Below are positions 1 to 8,782 of a stretch of DNA of 64,000 nucleotides, in pieces. A program made the position numbers and the translations under genes. The stretch's first letter is position 1; every line of letters begins with the position of its first letter. The notes beneath the pieces were generated by a model. That model searched no databases, was not told the origin of the DNA, and worked only from the letters and a program-made list of their open reading frames with translations. Source of the DNA: Pseudotamlana agarivorans (GTDB lineage: Bacteria > Bacteroidota > Bacteroidia > Flavobacteriales > Flavobacteriaceae); assembly GCF_001642835.1 (NCBI RefSeq), contig NZ_LXEI01000001.1:1-64000 (forward strand). Reading direction: 5' to 3'.

Positions 1-39
1 TATTTACACTTCAAACTTTTGACTATTGACTATCTCTAA

Positions 40-70
40 ACACCCCCAAACCCCCTCAAGGGGGAAATGA
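40..70. repeat. G/C-run palindromic dispersed repeat, copy 1
   Basis: Runs of C are followed by a short hairpin (CCCCCTCAAGGGGG at about 51-64) and then AAATGA. The architecture matches copies at 22038-22072, 22135-22166 (inverted) and 58486-58524: a C-rich block, a spacer, then a C-run/loop/G-run hairpin followed by AA(A/T)T. The copies differ in sequence but share the layout, as expected of an old dispersed palindromic family. Confidence 0.55.
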
Positions 71-230
71 GTTTCGTTTCCAATTCGGCAGATTGGAGTA
101 AATTAAAACAAATCCTTTATCTATTGATTGGTTTGACCGATGAAACGTTGTGTGCCGAGTTCAAACTTTTAACTTCTAATATCTAACTTCTACCTTGGAT
201 AGCCCTCTGACAAGCTTAAGATGACAACCG

Positions 231-344
231 TTATTAGGCTTCAGCTGGAAACCAAACCAAAAAAACATGAAGTCCCCTCTTATTATAATAATGAAATACC
301 TATGATAAAACTTAACGCGGGGACTTCCGCCGAAAGGCTAATAA
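231..344. repeat. Nested inverted repeat, unknown role
   Basis: A perfect 9-bp inverted pair, GAAGTCCCC (269-277) and GGGGACTTC (319-327), lies inside a longer imperfect pair, TTATTAGGCTTCAG (231-244) against the complement of CGAAAGGCTAATAA (331-344). The AT-rich 41-bp centre has no open frame. It could be a decayed mobile-element end or a structured RNA; I cannot tell which. Confidence 0.35.
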
Positions 345-366
345 AAGTCTATATGCTAACTTTCAC

Positions 367-412
367 AAAAAAAGAAAGGTTATATAAAGATTAAGCATCC
401 TTATATAACCTT
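367..412 (-). terminator. Stem-loop terminator of the efflux operon
   Basis: Perfect 12-bp arms AAGGTTATATAA (376-387) and TTATATAACCTT (401-412) enclose a 13-nt loop. Read on the minus strand the stem is followed by TTCTTTTTTTG. It lies about 90 bp after the tolC-like stop codon, the expected place for the end of that transcript. The stem is AT-rich, so termination may be partial; the plus strand also has a weak T-run after the stem. Confidence 0.6.
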
Positions 413-504
413 ATATTTTTGAATGCCACTTTACCTAATATATAGGTTAATGACAAAATTGCTTGCCTCTCCCCTGTAATAAAGATTTAGGCAGTAGTCA
501 TTCT

Positions 505-1830
505 TTAAAATTCTACATTTAAAAGTTCACCACTGATTTGTAGCATTTCTAATTCGGCAATTTTAGCCAGGTACTTGGCTTTGTTTCTATTGAGTTCTGC
601 ATTTAATAAATTGAGTTGCGCCTGACGAAACTCAATAGAATTGACTTGTCCCAATTTGAATTTCTCTTGTGTACGATCGAAGTTGTTTTGTGAAGTTCGG
701 ATGTTATCTTCTTCCAATCGAAATATATTTAATCGGTTGTGATAGTTATCCCAAGCATTATTAAAGTCGCGCTCTAATGTAAGGAGCAACTGTTCCTTTT
801 GAAGTTTTTGGGTTTCTAAATTAATTTTAGCATTCTTCACTCTGGTTATCGTGTTACCGCCATCGAACAGGTTCCAACTCAGGTTAACTCCTCCTGACAA
901 TCCAGTTGTAGTAGAAACCGATACAAATGATGCGGCATTATTATCGCTTTTATTCCAACCATAACTACCTATTAAACCTACTGTAGGCAAAAAGGCCGAT
1001 TTCTCGGAATTTATCCCCAGCTCGCTAATGTCTATATTTTTATTGGCTTGTAGAATACTTATGTTGTTTGCTATGGCTTTTTGCTTAAGCGCTTCCTTAT
1101 CGTAAATGGTATTAAAACCGATATTGGTGTCAACATCAAATTCATGGGACACAGCGTTACCTAATACCAAGTTTAGGTCTCTTTTATAATTTCTAAGCTG
1201 CTGCCTGGTATTTAACACCGTAATACTATCATTATTGATATCTACTTCGGCGTTAAGAACATCGAGTTTTGTGTTTTGTCCGTACTCAAATTGATATTGG
1301 GATCTCTTTAGTCGATCTTTAGAAATTTCGAAAGTTTGAGTAATGGCATTATAATTATCGGCAATCTCGGCAACATTATAATATATGGTAAACAATTGCA
1401 TGACCGTATTTTCTATAGTAGCACGCACTTCAAGCTCGGTTAACGCTTTAGTTTCTTTTAGGCGTTTGTAATTATATGAGCGACCTAGCCCATCAAACAA
1501 CACATAATTTAAATCTACAGAGGCATTATATCGAGAACTTTCGGCCCCTTTAAGTTCGGTAACCCTGCCATCTGAAAACTCGGCTTCGGTATTATCTCTG
1601 TTAATGTTGGCACCTGCATTTCCTGTTAATGTAGGTAGGTAACCCGAATTTAATATGTCTGCATTATTATTTGCTATTTCTAGATCTTTATTAACTAATT
1701 TAATTCCATAGTTATTTTCCAAAGCTAAGCTCACAGCTTTTTCCTGGGTCAGGACTTCTTGAGCTACTAGCGATGCCTGTGTAAATAATAGGAAAGTAGC
1801 AATAATGGTTTTAATGTGCATTTTCTTCAT
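505..1830 (-). CDS. Outer-membrane efflux channel, TolC family
   Basis: This is the outer-membrane exit duct of a tripartite pump, working with the adaptor and RND pump encoded immediately upstream. From the ATG at 1830 the product is about 441 aa. A signal peptide (residues 1 to about 24, ending LVAQ) precedes a body of two related halves rich in long amphipathic helices, the OEP/TolC pattern. The frame is open to 1854, but that start would put a charged extension before the signal peptide; ATGs at 1830 or 1821 are better and overlap the pump gene only slightly. It is the last gene of the operon, and the stem-loop at 367-412 follows. The family is secure; the exported substrate is not inferable. 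Confidence 0.93.
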   Translation of the reverse strand: MKKMHIKTIIATFLLFTQASLVAQEVLTQEKAVSLALENNYGIKLVNKDLEIANNNADILNSGYLPTLTGNAGANINRDNTEAEFSDGRVTELKGAESSRYNASVDLNYVLFDGLGRSYNYKRLKETKALTELEVRATIENTVMQLFTIYYNVAEIADNYNAITQTFEISKDRLKRSQYQFEYGQNTKLDVLNAEVDINNDSITVLNTRQQLRNYKRDLNLVLGNAVSHEFDVDTNIGFNTIYDKEALKQKAIANNISILQANKNIDISELGINSEKSAFLPTVGLIGSYGWNKSDNNAASFVSVSTTTGLSGGVNLSWNLFDGGNTITRVKNAKINLETQKLQKEQLLLTLERDFNNAWDNYHNRLNIFRLEEDNIRTSQNNFDRTQEKFKLGQVNSIEFRQAQLNLLNAELNRNKAKYLAKIAELEMLQISGELLNVEF

Positions 1831-4800
1831 TTTGCTCTTTAATCGCGCGTTCAACTTCTTCTTTTGTAACTTTTTTACCTGTTGCTAACCATTTGGTATG
1901 TCTTTTAATATCATTACTAAAGGATAAAAACAATGGTAATACTAATAAGGTTAAAATGGTAGCGTAACCAATTCCGAAGGAAATGGAAATAGCCATAGGT
2001 TTTAAAAACTGTGCTTGTCTACTTTTTTCTAATAGTAATGGCGCTAAACCAGCTATGGTGGTTAATGAGGTTAGGAAGATGGCTCTAAATCTTGACTTGC
2101 CAGCTTCAGACAAGGCATCATCAAAGGCCATACCTTCTCTCAAATTACTATTAAATTTACCAATTAACACTAAGCCATCGTTTACCATGATCCCTATTAA
2201 GGCAATGATACCTAAAAGAGAAAGCACATTTACAGGGAATCCTAACAACCAGTGCCCCCAACCTACGGCTGTTAAACTAAAGGGTACTAATAGTATTAAC
2301 AACAATGGCTGACTATAGCTTCTAAAGGTGAAAGCTATGGTGATATAAATAAGTAATAATATGGGAATTCCTGCTTTAGTTAATGACGATGATAATTTAT
2401 TGGCTTCTCTTTTTTGACCTTCATAGGAAGTTGATATGGTAGGATATTGAGACTGAATGGTAGGAATTATATTGGCTTTAATATCGTCAAGAATATCTGT
2501 AGAACTCGTACTAGGGTCTTTTAAATCGGCCGACACTTGAATTTCACGTTGTCCAGATAAGTGATTAATGGCTACATCACCACGTTCGATGGTATAACTT
2601 GCAATATCTTTTAAAGTCACTCGGCTTCCTGAAGGCGTAACGATTCGCATATCGTCTAAATTATTTATAGATTCTCTATTAGAACGATCGTATCGCACCC
2701 AAACGCGAATTTCATCTTGACCACGTTGAAAGCGTTGTGCTTGAGCACCAAAAAATCCTGCTCGAACTTGATCCATAACGGTTCTTAAATCCAGATCTAA
2801 TAAGTAAGCACTTTCTTTGAGTTCTAAACGAATCTCTTTGATACCTGCCGGGTCATTATCTTCAATATCTTTTAATAAAGGGTTTTCTTGAAGCGCATTT
2901 TTTAATGCCACTTTCGCTCCTTTTAAATCATCGATATTATTACTTAATAACGAAACAGAAACCGGACTACCACCAAAATTACCTCCTGAACCAAAAATTA
3001 AACGCTCGGTACCTATAATAGGTCCCACCAATTCTCTTAAACGGTTGGCGACCAAACTAGCACTAATGGCATCTGGACGCTCTTCACCAGGAAGCATATT
3101 TAATTGCAAACTGGCACTGGAGGAACTGTTTAGTTTTAGAATGGTATTTTCAAACAACTCTTTATCTGTACCCTCTAAATACTTTTCGGTAAATTCTTTA
3201 TTTACTATGAATGCCTTTTGTTCAATCATTGATATAATAGAATCCGTGATTTTCACATTGGTTCCGTTAGGCATATCGAGTTCTACGCTTACACGATCAC
3301 TCGCAATAGAAGGAAAGATGGTCATACCTATAATACCACCTCCAATAGCTCCGAAGGTTAAAACTAAAATGGCTACAAAAATACCAAGCGATAACACCTT
3401 AAATTCTAACACAAAATCGAAAACAGGACTGTAAACCTTATCTCTTAGAAAAGCCATAAACTTATCCCCTAGCCTATTGATGCCTCGCATTTTGGCAAAA
3501 AATAGTTTTATTTTTGAAGGATTTTCTTCTTCAACCGGTTTCATTAAAGCTTTAGAATGTGCCAAGTGAGCCGGAAGAATAATTAGGGCTTCTACTAGAG
3601 AAACTACTAAAGTTAAAATAACGATAACAGAGACTTCACCAAAAAACTCACCAATTCTACTGTCTAAAAACAGAAATAATGAAAAGGCCAATAACGTTGT
3701 TATGATGGCAGATACTACAGGAGGAATCACTTCCATAGTACCATCGATGGCTGCTTGCACAGGAGATTTTCCTTTTTCGTAATGCTGATAAATATTTTCG
3801 GCAATAACAATACCGTCATCAACCAAGATACCTATTACGATAATCATCCCAAAAAGGGATAGTACATTAATGGTGACATCAAACTGACCAGCAAAAATAA
3901 ACATCCCCAAGAAAGAAACCGGCAAACCAAAAGCAACCCAGAAAGCTAAACGTGTATTTAAAAACAACGATAAAAACGCCAAAACAAGTAGCATCCCAAC
4001 AATAGCATTCTCGGTTAATAACTGCGTACGTTGCTTTAGTGTGATCGATCGATCTTGAACAACATTAAGTCTCACATTATTATGACTTTGGTTATAGCCT
4101 TCTATATATTCATTAACCCTATCGGCAGAAGATATTAAATCTTCATTATTCGTACTGGTAACTGTGACATTGACTGCTAGATCTTCATTAAAGAATGTAG
4201 CGTTAGGGGTTTCAGAAAAACGATCACGAATGATAGCTACATCTTTAAGTCTAACTGTTTTCCCTTCATTTGTAGCCTTAACTACAATGTTAGACAATTC
4301 GTCGCCATAATAGGAGCGGTTGTTTGCACGAATTAAATATTCTTCGGCATCTGTTTTTATATTCCCACCTGTCACCAATATATTAGAAGCGCTTACGGCC
4401 TGAGATACATCAGAAAAACTAATATCATAAGCCAATAAGCTACTTTCGTTTACGGCTATTTCTATTTCTTCTTCCGGGTAACCAGTCACTTCAATTTGTG
4501 AAATACCAGGTATGGCTCTTAAATCATTTTCTACCTGCCTCCCTATTTGTTTTAACGTGGCTAGTGGCACATTTTTTCCGCTTAACGCGAAAGAGATTGT
4601 TTCACGAACTTCCTCGCGTTTAGCTACAATTAGAGGTTCCATGCCAACGGGGAACGACGGAACACGATCTACCGCATTTTTAACCTCCAAAAGCATGAAG
4701 TCTATATTTTCACCCTTTTCAATTTCTACGGTTATGGTTCCACTATTTTCTTTGGATACCGAAGTCACACGATCTAAGCCTCGAAGGCCTTTAAGATTAT

Positions 4801-5008
4801 CTTCGATTTTTAAAACGACACCCTCTTCAATCTCTTGAGGTGAAGCTCCAGGGTATGTGATATTAACCGTTATGATTTTAGAATCTACTAAAGGGAAAAA
4901 GGACGATTTAAGTGAATACAATCCAATAACACCAAACACAAAAAACGCTAAAAGAAACACATTAACAGCAACGTGGTACTTAATAAAATAAGCTATTAGT
5001 TTCCTCAT
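1811..5008 (-). CDS. RND efflux pump permease (AcrB/HAE-like)
   Basis: This inner-membrane proton-driven pump of 1065 aa is full length for the RND family. The first TM segment is at about residues 8-30, followed by the first large periplasmic loop, a TM block at about 330-500, the second periplasmic loop and a final TM block from about 870. TM4 carries the adjacent aspartates D397-D398 (motif VDDGIV) that form the proton relay. Its ATG shares one base with the adaptor stop (TAATG at 5006-5010), implying coupled translation. Efflux of hydrophobic or amphiphilic compounds is likely; a heavy-metal CusA role is less likely because I see no methionine relay. No TetR-type repressor lies next to the operon. 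Confidence 0.95.
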   Translation of the reverse strand: MRKLIAYFIKYHVAVNVFLLAFFVFGVIGLYSLKSSFFPLVDSKIITVNITYPGASPQEIEEGVVLKIEDNLKGLRGLDRVTSVSKENSGTITVEIEKGENIDFMLLEVKNAVDRVPSFPVGMEPLIVAKREEVRETISFALSGKNVPLATLKQIGRQVENDLRAIPGISQIEVTGYPEEEIEIAVNESSLLAYDISFSDVSQAVSASNILVTGGNIKTDAEEYLIRANNRSYYGDELSNIVVKATNEGKTVRLKDVAIIRDRFSETPNATFFNEDLAVNVTVTSTNNEDLISSADRVNEYIEGYNQSHNNVRLNVVQDRSITLKQRTQLLTENAIVGMLLVLAFLSLFLNTRLAFWVAFGLPVSFLGMFIFAGQFDVTINVLSLFGMIIVIGILVDDGIVIAENIYQHYEKGKSPVQAAIDGTMEVIPPVVSAIITTLLAFSLFLFLDSRIGEFFGEVSVIVILTLVVSLVEALIILPAHLAHSKALMKPVEEENPSKIKLFFAKMRGINRLGDKFMAFLRDKVYSPVFDFVLEFKVLSLGIFVAILVLTFGAIGGGIIGMTIFPSIASDRVSVELDMPNGTNVKITDSIISMIEQKAFIVNKEFTEKYLEGTDKELFENTILKLNSSSSASLQLNMLPGEERPDAISASLVANRLRELVGPIIGTERLIFGSGGNFGGSPVSVSLLSNNIDDLKGAKVALKNALQENPLLKDIEDNDPAGIKEIRLELKESAYLLDLDLRTVMDQVRAGFFGAQAQRFQRGQDEIRVWVRYDRSNRESINNLDDMRIVTPSGSRVTLKDIASYTIERGDVAINHLSGQREIQVSADLKDPSTSSTDILDDIKANIIPTIQSQYPTISTSYEGQKREANKLSSSLTKAGIPILLLIYITIAFTFRSYSQPLLLILLVPFSLTAVGWGHWLLGFPVNVLSLLGIIALIGIMVNDGLVLIGKFNSNLREGMAFDDALSEAGKSRFRAIFLTSLTTIAGLAPLLLEKSRQAQFLKPMAISISFGIGYATILTLLVLPLFLSFSNDIKRHTKWLATGKKVTKEEVERAIKEQNEENAH

Positions 5009-6141
5009 TACTCAGCGTCTTTTTTAGATGTTACTTCTTTAAATGGTTTTACTAGCATCCCAGCATATGCGCCTGGAACATTTTTTTGTAGTATCACGGT
5101 TCCATCTGGAATATTTTTTAAAACCACGGTAGTTTCAGAAAAATGAACAGGTTTTACAGGTATGGTTCCTAAAATGCTATCGCGTACCACAAAAACTTCA
5201 TCATTTTCTAATAATAAGTTCCTATCAATCTCAATGGCATTTTCTTCTTCCTTAGCATCAATTTGGGCTTCTAAATACATACCCTCTTTTAAGGTTTTGT
5301 CGGCCACATCAATATAAGCTGTAATGGTTTGAGTCGTGGCATCAATACTTCCGTTTACACGGGAAACAAAACCTTTATAGGTTTCTGTTTCATCTAAACT
5401 ATTTAAAACAACAGGTTCACCAACTTTTAATAGGCTTGCATAATTTTCACTTAGTGCAACTTCCATCTCGTAAACCGACGGATCAATAAACGCGCCTAAT
5501 TTTTGTCCGTTACGAACTAAGGAGCCTTCAGTTACTAAAGCTTCCGTTAAGATTCCTGTAAAAGGTGCTGGAATTTTGAATTTTAATAAACGCTGTTCTA
5601 AATTTTTAACATTATAGTAGCTCGTTACAATACCACGACCTGTGATGAAGTAATTTTCTGTATCTGATGAAATTTCAGGAAGTACAGGTGTCGTCTTGTT
5701 TAAGTCGAAGCCATTTAAATAGTTTTGCCATTTCTGATACACCTTAGGAAAATCTAAGCGTAAATCGGGCATAATGGAAGACACCAAACTATAAAGACTA
5801 CTTTTTGCCGATTGTACACTGGCATAATGCTCTTGTGCATCAATACTTATTAAAGTCTGTCCTTTTTTATAGGTTTGCCCAGGTTTAAATAACACTCGTG
5901 AAGGTTTAAAAATCCCTTCCACTTCAGCATACAATTCAACACGTTGCTTGGCAACTAAGCTGCCCGTAGCTGGAATGATAATTTTTACGGTTGTATTCTT
6001 TACTGTATCGGTAAAAACCGTTTTAATAATCTTTTCTTTTACAGGCTTTGGCTTGTTTTTACTCGCAATTAATTTTTGAGCTCCAAAGAAGGAAAGGGCA
6101 ATAAGTAAAACGCCTATTACAGAAAGTATAATTTTTCGCAT
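5008..6141 (-). CDS. RND periplasmic adaptor (membrane fusion protein)
   Basis: This is the periplasmic bridge between the RND pump and the TolC-type channel, about 377 aa from the ATG at 6141. An N-terminal membrane anchor (about residues 4-22) precedes a split biotinyl-lipoyl-like domain (around ELYAEVEGIF and KIPAPFTGIL), a short hairpin between the halves, a beta-barrel domain and a membrane-proximal domain. The frame extends to 6180, but the extra 13 residues are not hydrophobic, and the start at 6141 puts the anchor at the N-terminus. It is the first gene of the adaptor-pump-channel operon, 75 bp after the ABC-F gene, with which it may be co-transcribed. Confidence 0.92.
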   Translation of the reverse strand: MRKIILSVIGVLLIALSFFGAQKLIASKNKPKPVKEKIIKTVFTDTVKNTTVKIIIPATGSLVAKQRVELYAEVEGIFKPSRVLFKPGQTYKKGQTLISIDAQEHYASVQSAKSSLYSLVSSIMPDLRLDFPKVYQKWQNYLNGFDLNKTTPVLPEISSDTENYFITGRGIVTSYYNVKNLEQRLLKFKIPAPFTGILTEALVTEGSLVRNGQKLGAFIDPSVYEMEVALSENYASLLKVGEPVVLNSLDETETYKGFVSRVNGSIDATTQTITAYIDVADKTLKEGMYLEAQIDAKEEENAIEIDRNLLLENDEVFVVRDSILGTIPVKPVHFSETTVVLKNIPDGTVILQKNVPGAYAGMLVKPFKEVTSKKDAE

Positions 6142-6216
6142 TATCAATATTTTAGCGGTGTAGTCGCCAAAATTACCCATTACTTTTCCGCGAAAAGTTA
6201 AAAAAAGCTTAAAAAG

Positions 6217-8130
6217 TTACAACTCGAAAGTATCAATCTCCATGTGTATGGCTTCCCACTTCTCTACAAGCGCTTCTAAATCCGTTTTCTTTTTCTGATA
6301 GTTATCAAAAAAGTTAGGTTGCGATGTGGTTTCTTCGTAATTCACCTCAAGTTCAAGATCAATGGCTTTAATATCTCGTTCTAACTGATTGATTTTAGAT
6401 TCGACATTACTCAGCTTATTATTTAAAGACTTGAGTTTCTTTTGATCTTCGTAAGAATGCTGTTTTTTCTCCTTTGGCGCTTCGGTTTTAACCACGGTGC
6501 GCTTTTCAACTTCTCTTAAACTTTCTACTTGACGCTGCTCTAAGTAAAAATCAATATCACCCAAATACTCCTTAAGTTTATGATCTTTAAATTCGTAAAC
6601 TACATTGGTTAAACCTTGTAGAAAATCACGATCGTGAGATACTAAAATTAAAGTCCCTTCAAAACGTTTTAAAGCATCCTTCAAGACATTTTTAGATTTA
6701 ATATCAAGGTGGTTGGTAGGCTCATCCATAATCAAAACATTGAATGGTTGCAGCATCAATTTGGCTAAGGCTAAACGGTTTCGTTCACCCCCAGAAAGTA
6801 CGCGCACATATTTATCGGCTTCTTCACCACGAAATAAAAAGGATCCTAAAATATCACGTACCTTACTTCTATTAGTTTCATTAGCGGCATCAACCATGGT
6901 ATCATAAACGGTTTTATTTCCGTCAAGGTACTCAGCTTGATTTTGGGCGAAATATCCAATTTGAACATTATGCCCAAGCTTTAAATGTCCGTTATATTTC
7001 ACATCACCAACCATAATTTTGGCTAATGTTGACTTTCCTTGTCCGTTTTGACCAACAAAAGCAGTTTTACTATCACGTTCAATCAATAAGTCAATATTCT
7101 TTAAAACCTGATTATCGCCATAGCTTTTAGAAACGCCTTCAGCCTCAACAACCACTTTCCCTGGCGTAATAGATACCGGGAAATTAAGCGTCATCACACT
7201 ATTATCATCCTCATCAACTTCAATTCTATCAATTTTATCCAGCTTTTTAATTAAGGATTGTGCCATAGTCGCTTTAGAAGCTTTAGCACGAAACTTTTCA
7301 ATTAACTTTTCGGTTTGCTCAATTTGCTTTTGCTGATTTTTCTGCGAAGCCAGTTGTTGGGTTCTCAGTTCTTCACGCAATACCAAAAATTGTGAATAAG
7401 GTTTTGGGTAATCGTAAATACGTCCTAATGAAATTTCGATAGTTCGGTTTGTAACGTTATCTAAAAACATTTTATCGTGAGACACAATGGCCACGGCACC
7501 CGAATAATTTCTTAAAAACCCTTCCAACCAAATAATAGATTCAATATCGAGGTGGTTGGTAGGCTCATCAAGAAGTAATATATCGTTATTCTGAAGTAAT
7601 AATTTCGCCAATTCAATACGCATTCGCCATCCACCAGAAAAAGTATCGGTTAACTTATCGAAGTCTTCACGCTTAAAACCTAAACCTTGAAGTATTTTTT
7701 CGGTATCACCTTGGTAGTTATAACCTCCTAAAATCTCATACTGGTGTTGAAGCTCGTTGATATCGACCATTAATTGATGATAACCTTCACTTTCATAATC
7801 GGTACGCTCTGCCATTTCATTGTTAACGGCAGCCATTTTAGCTTCAACTTCTTTAATCTCAGTAAAAGCCTCATAGGATTCTTCTAGAACAGTTCTCCCT
7901 AAAATAAAATCGATGTCCTGCTTTAAAAATCCTATTTTAAGATCTTTATCGGCCGCAATTTGTCCGGTATCAGGCTCCATTTCTTTCGATAAGATTTTAA
8001 GCATTGTCGATTTACCGGCACCATTTTTCCCTATTAACCCTATACGATCACCATTACCCAGTTTGAATGTAATATCTTCAAACAGGTATTCCCCTTGAAA
8101 TGAAATCGATAAATTATGAATGTTCATCAT
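6217..8130 (-). CDS. ABC-F family ATPase
   Basis: This soluble protein has two fused ABC ATPase domains and no membrane segment, so it is an ABC-F ribosome-associated factor rather than a transporter. Walker A motifs are GKNGAGKST (about residue 35) and GQNGQGKST (about 355). Signature motifs are FSGGWRMR and LSGGERNR, each followed by a DEPTNHLD Walker B. The interdomain linker is charged and helical, and the C-terminal region from about residue 540 is a predicted coiled coil. At 637 aa it matches the Uup/YbiT/ABCF3-like size range. The start is ATG 8130 or the adjacent ATG 8127. Translation rescue or antibiotic protection are known family roles; the specific one is not inferable. Confidence 0.94.
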   Translation of the reverse strand: MMNIHNLSISFQGEYLFEDITFKLGNGDRIGLIGKNGAGKSTMLKILSKEMEPDTGQIAADKDLKIGFLKQDIDFILGRTVLEESYEAFTEIKEVEAKMAAVNNEMAERTDYESEGYHQLMVDINELQHQYEILGGYNYQGDTEKILQGLGFKREDFDKLTDTFSGGWRMRIELAKLLLQNNDILLLDEPTNHLDIESIIWLEGFLRNYSGAVAIVSHDKMFLDNVTNRTIEISLGRIYDYPKPYSQFLVLREELRTQQLASQKNQQKQIEQTEKLIEKFRAKASKATMAQSLIKKLDKIDRIEVDEDDNSVMTLNFPVSITPGKVVVEAEGVSKSYGDNQVLKNIDLLIERDSKTAFVGQNGQGKSTLAKIMVGDVKYNGHLKLGHNVQIGYFAQNQAEYLDGNKTVYDTMVDAANETNRSKVRDILGSFLFRGEEADKYVRVLSGGERNRLALAKLMLQPFNVLIMDEPTNHLDIKSKNVLKDALKRFEGTLILVSHDRDFLQGLTNVVYEFKDHKLKEYLGDIDFYLEQRQVESLREVEKRTVVKTEAPKEKKQHSYEDQKKLKSLNNKLSNVESKINQLERDIKAIDLELEVNYEETTSQPNFFDNYQKKKTDLEALVEKWEAIHMEIDTFEL

Positions 8131-8172
8131 AGAAATGTAACTTTTATCACAAGTGTTATATGTTTAATACGC

Positions 8173-8180
8173 TATTTTTG
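8173..8180 (+). promoter_or_regulatory. Promoter -7 element for the DUF983 gene
   Basis: TATTTTTG matches the Bacteroidota TAnnTTTG element exactly and lies 37 bp before the ATG at 8217. The -33 partner is weak (GTG around 8153), so this is a moderate prediction. Confidence 0.45.
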
Positions 8181-8216
8181 TCTTGCGATTGAAGCCGCAA
8201 AAATACATTAAATTAT

Positions 8217-8603
8217 ATGTTTAAAAAAGGATCTAAATTATATAGTATTTTCACAGGAGCCTGTCCGAAATGTCATGGAGAATCTATGTTTAAAAACACA
8301 AATCCTTACATCCTCTCGGAAGCCTTGGATATGCATGAAAAATGCTCACATTGTCATACCAAATACAAAATAGAGCCTTCGTTTTTCTACGGTTCCATGT
8401 ACGTAAGCTACGCTGTAGGTATTGCTTTTGCAGTGGCTGCTTTTGTTATCGCTTTTTTTGTGTTTAACGCTGGAGTAAATGCTATTTTCATATCCATAGT
8501 CATCACGTTAATTGTATGTATGCCTATAATTTTAAGGCTTTCCCGAAACATATGGATTAATATTTTTATGCACTACGATAAGACGATTACTAAGGAAAAT
8601 TAA
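8217..8603 (+). CDS. DUF983 family zinc-ribbon membrane protein
   Basis: This 128-aa membrane protein starts with a zinc-ribbon-like region, C16-P-K-C19 and C43-S-H-C46, followed by two hydrophobic segments (about residues 58-82 and 86-108), the DUF983 layout. The function is unknown; the cysteine pairs suggest metal binding on the cytoplasmic side. It is divergent from the ABC-F gene and has its own promoter element at 8173-8180. A dispersed repeat begins at the base directly after its stop codon. Confidence 0.85.
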   Translation: MFKKGSKLYSIFTGACPKCHGESMFKNTNPYILSEALDMHEKCSHCHTKYKIEPSFFYGSMYVSYAVGIAFAVAAFVIAFFVFNAGVNAIFISIVITLIVCMPIILRLSRNIWINIFMHYDKTITKEN

Positions 8604-8750
8604 GATTTTGGCGTTACCACAAGGGTCGGGCTTTATTCACTGTTTTCTAAATTAAATTAAAGAGCTCATGAATATAAATATTTCGGCAGTCGCTTTTTTT
8701 TGAGAAAAACAAAAAAAGAGCTTCAACAAATGCCTCAATCCCTCACGCAA
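8604..8750 (+). repeat. Dispersed intergenic repeat A, copy 1 (with insertion)
   Basis: Bases 8604-8667 match the reverse complement of 58612-58675 almost base for base, including GGGTCGGGCTTTATTCACTG and AAATTAAAGAGCTC. The similarity resumes at GAGCTTCAACAAATGCCTCAATCCCT. Relative to the other copy this one has about 56 extra bases bounded by AAAGAGCTC (8659-8667) and AAAGAGCTT (8715-8723), an arrangement like a small insertion with a duplicated target or a repeat-mediated duplication. No protein is encoded. Confidence 0.75.
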
Positions 8751-8782
8751 GCATCTACTAATCTGTAACAACACCTTTCTAT

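Larger units (their letters stand above)
1..504. other. Non-coding left flank (504 bp)
   Basis: I see no plausible gene here. The stretch contains a G/C-run palindromic repeat (40-70), a 15-bp near-perfect direct repeat (TTCAAACTTTTGACT at 10-24 and TTCAAACTTTTAACT at 160-174), a nested inverted repeat (231-344) and a terminator-like stem-loop (376-412) that fits the end of the efflux operon on the minus strand. It looks like intergenic DNA that has collected small repeats. Confidence 0.7.

Noticed and set aside
1-504. A tRNA or small RNA gene in the left flank
   Set aside because: I found no cloverleaf, CCA end or conserved TpsiC-loop sequence; the inverted repeats do not form a recognisable known RNA.
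8604-8750. Integron attC site
   Set aside because: The ends contain GCGTTA-like and TCACGC-like bases, but the RYYYAAC/GTTRRRY core pair is not met and no integrase or cassette array is seen.
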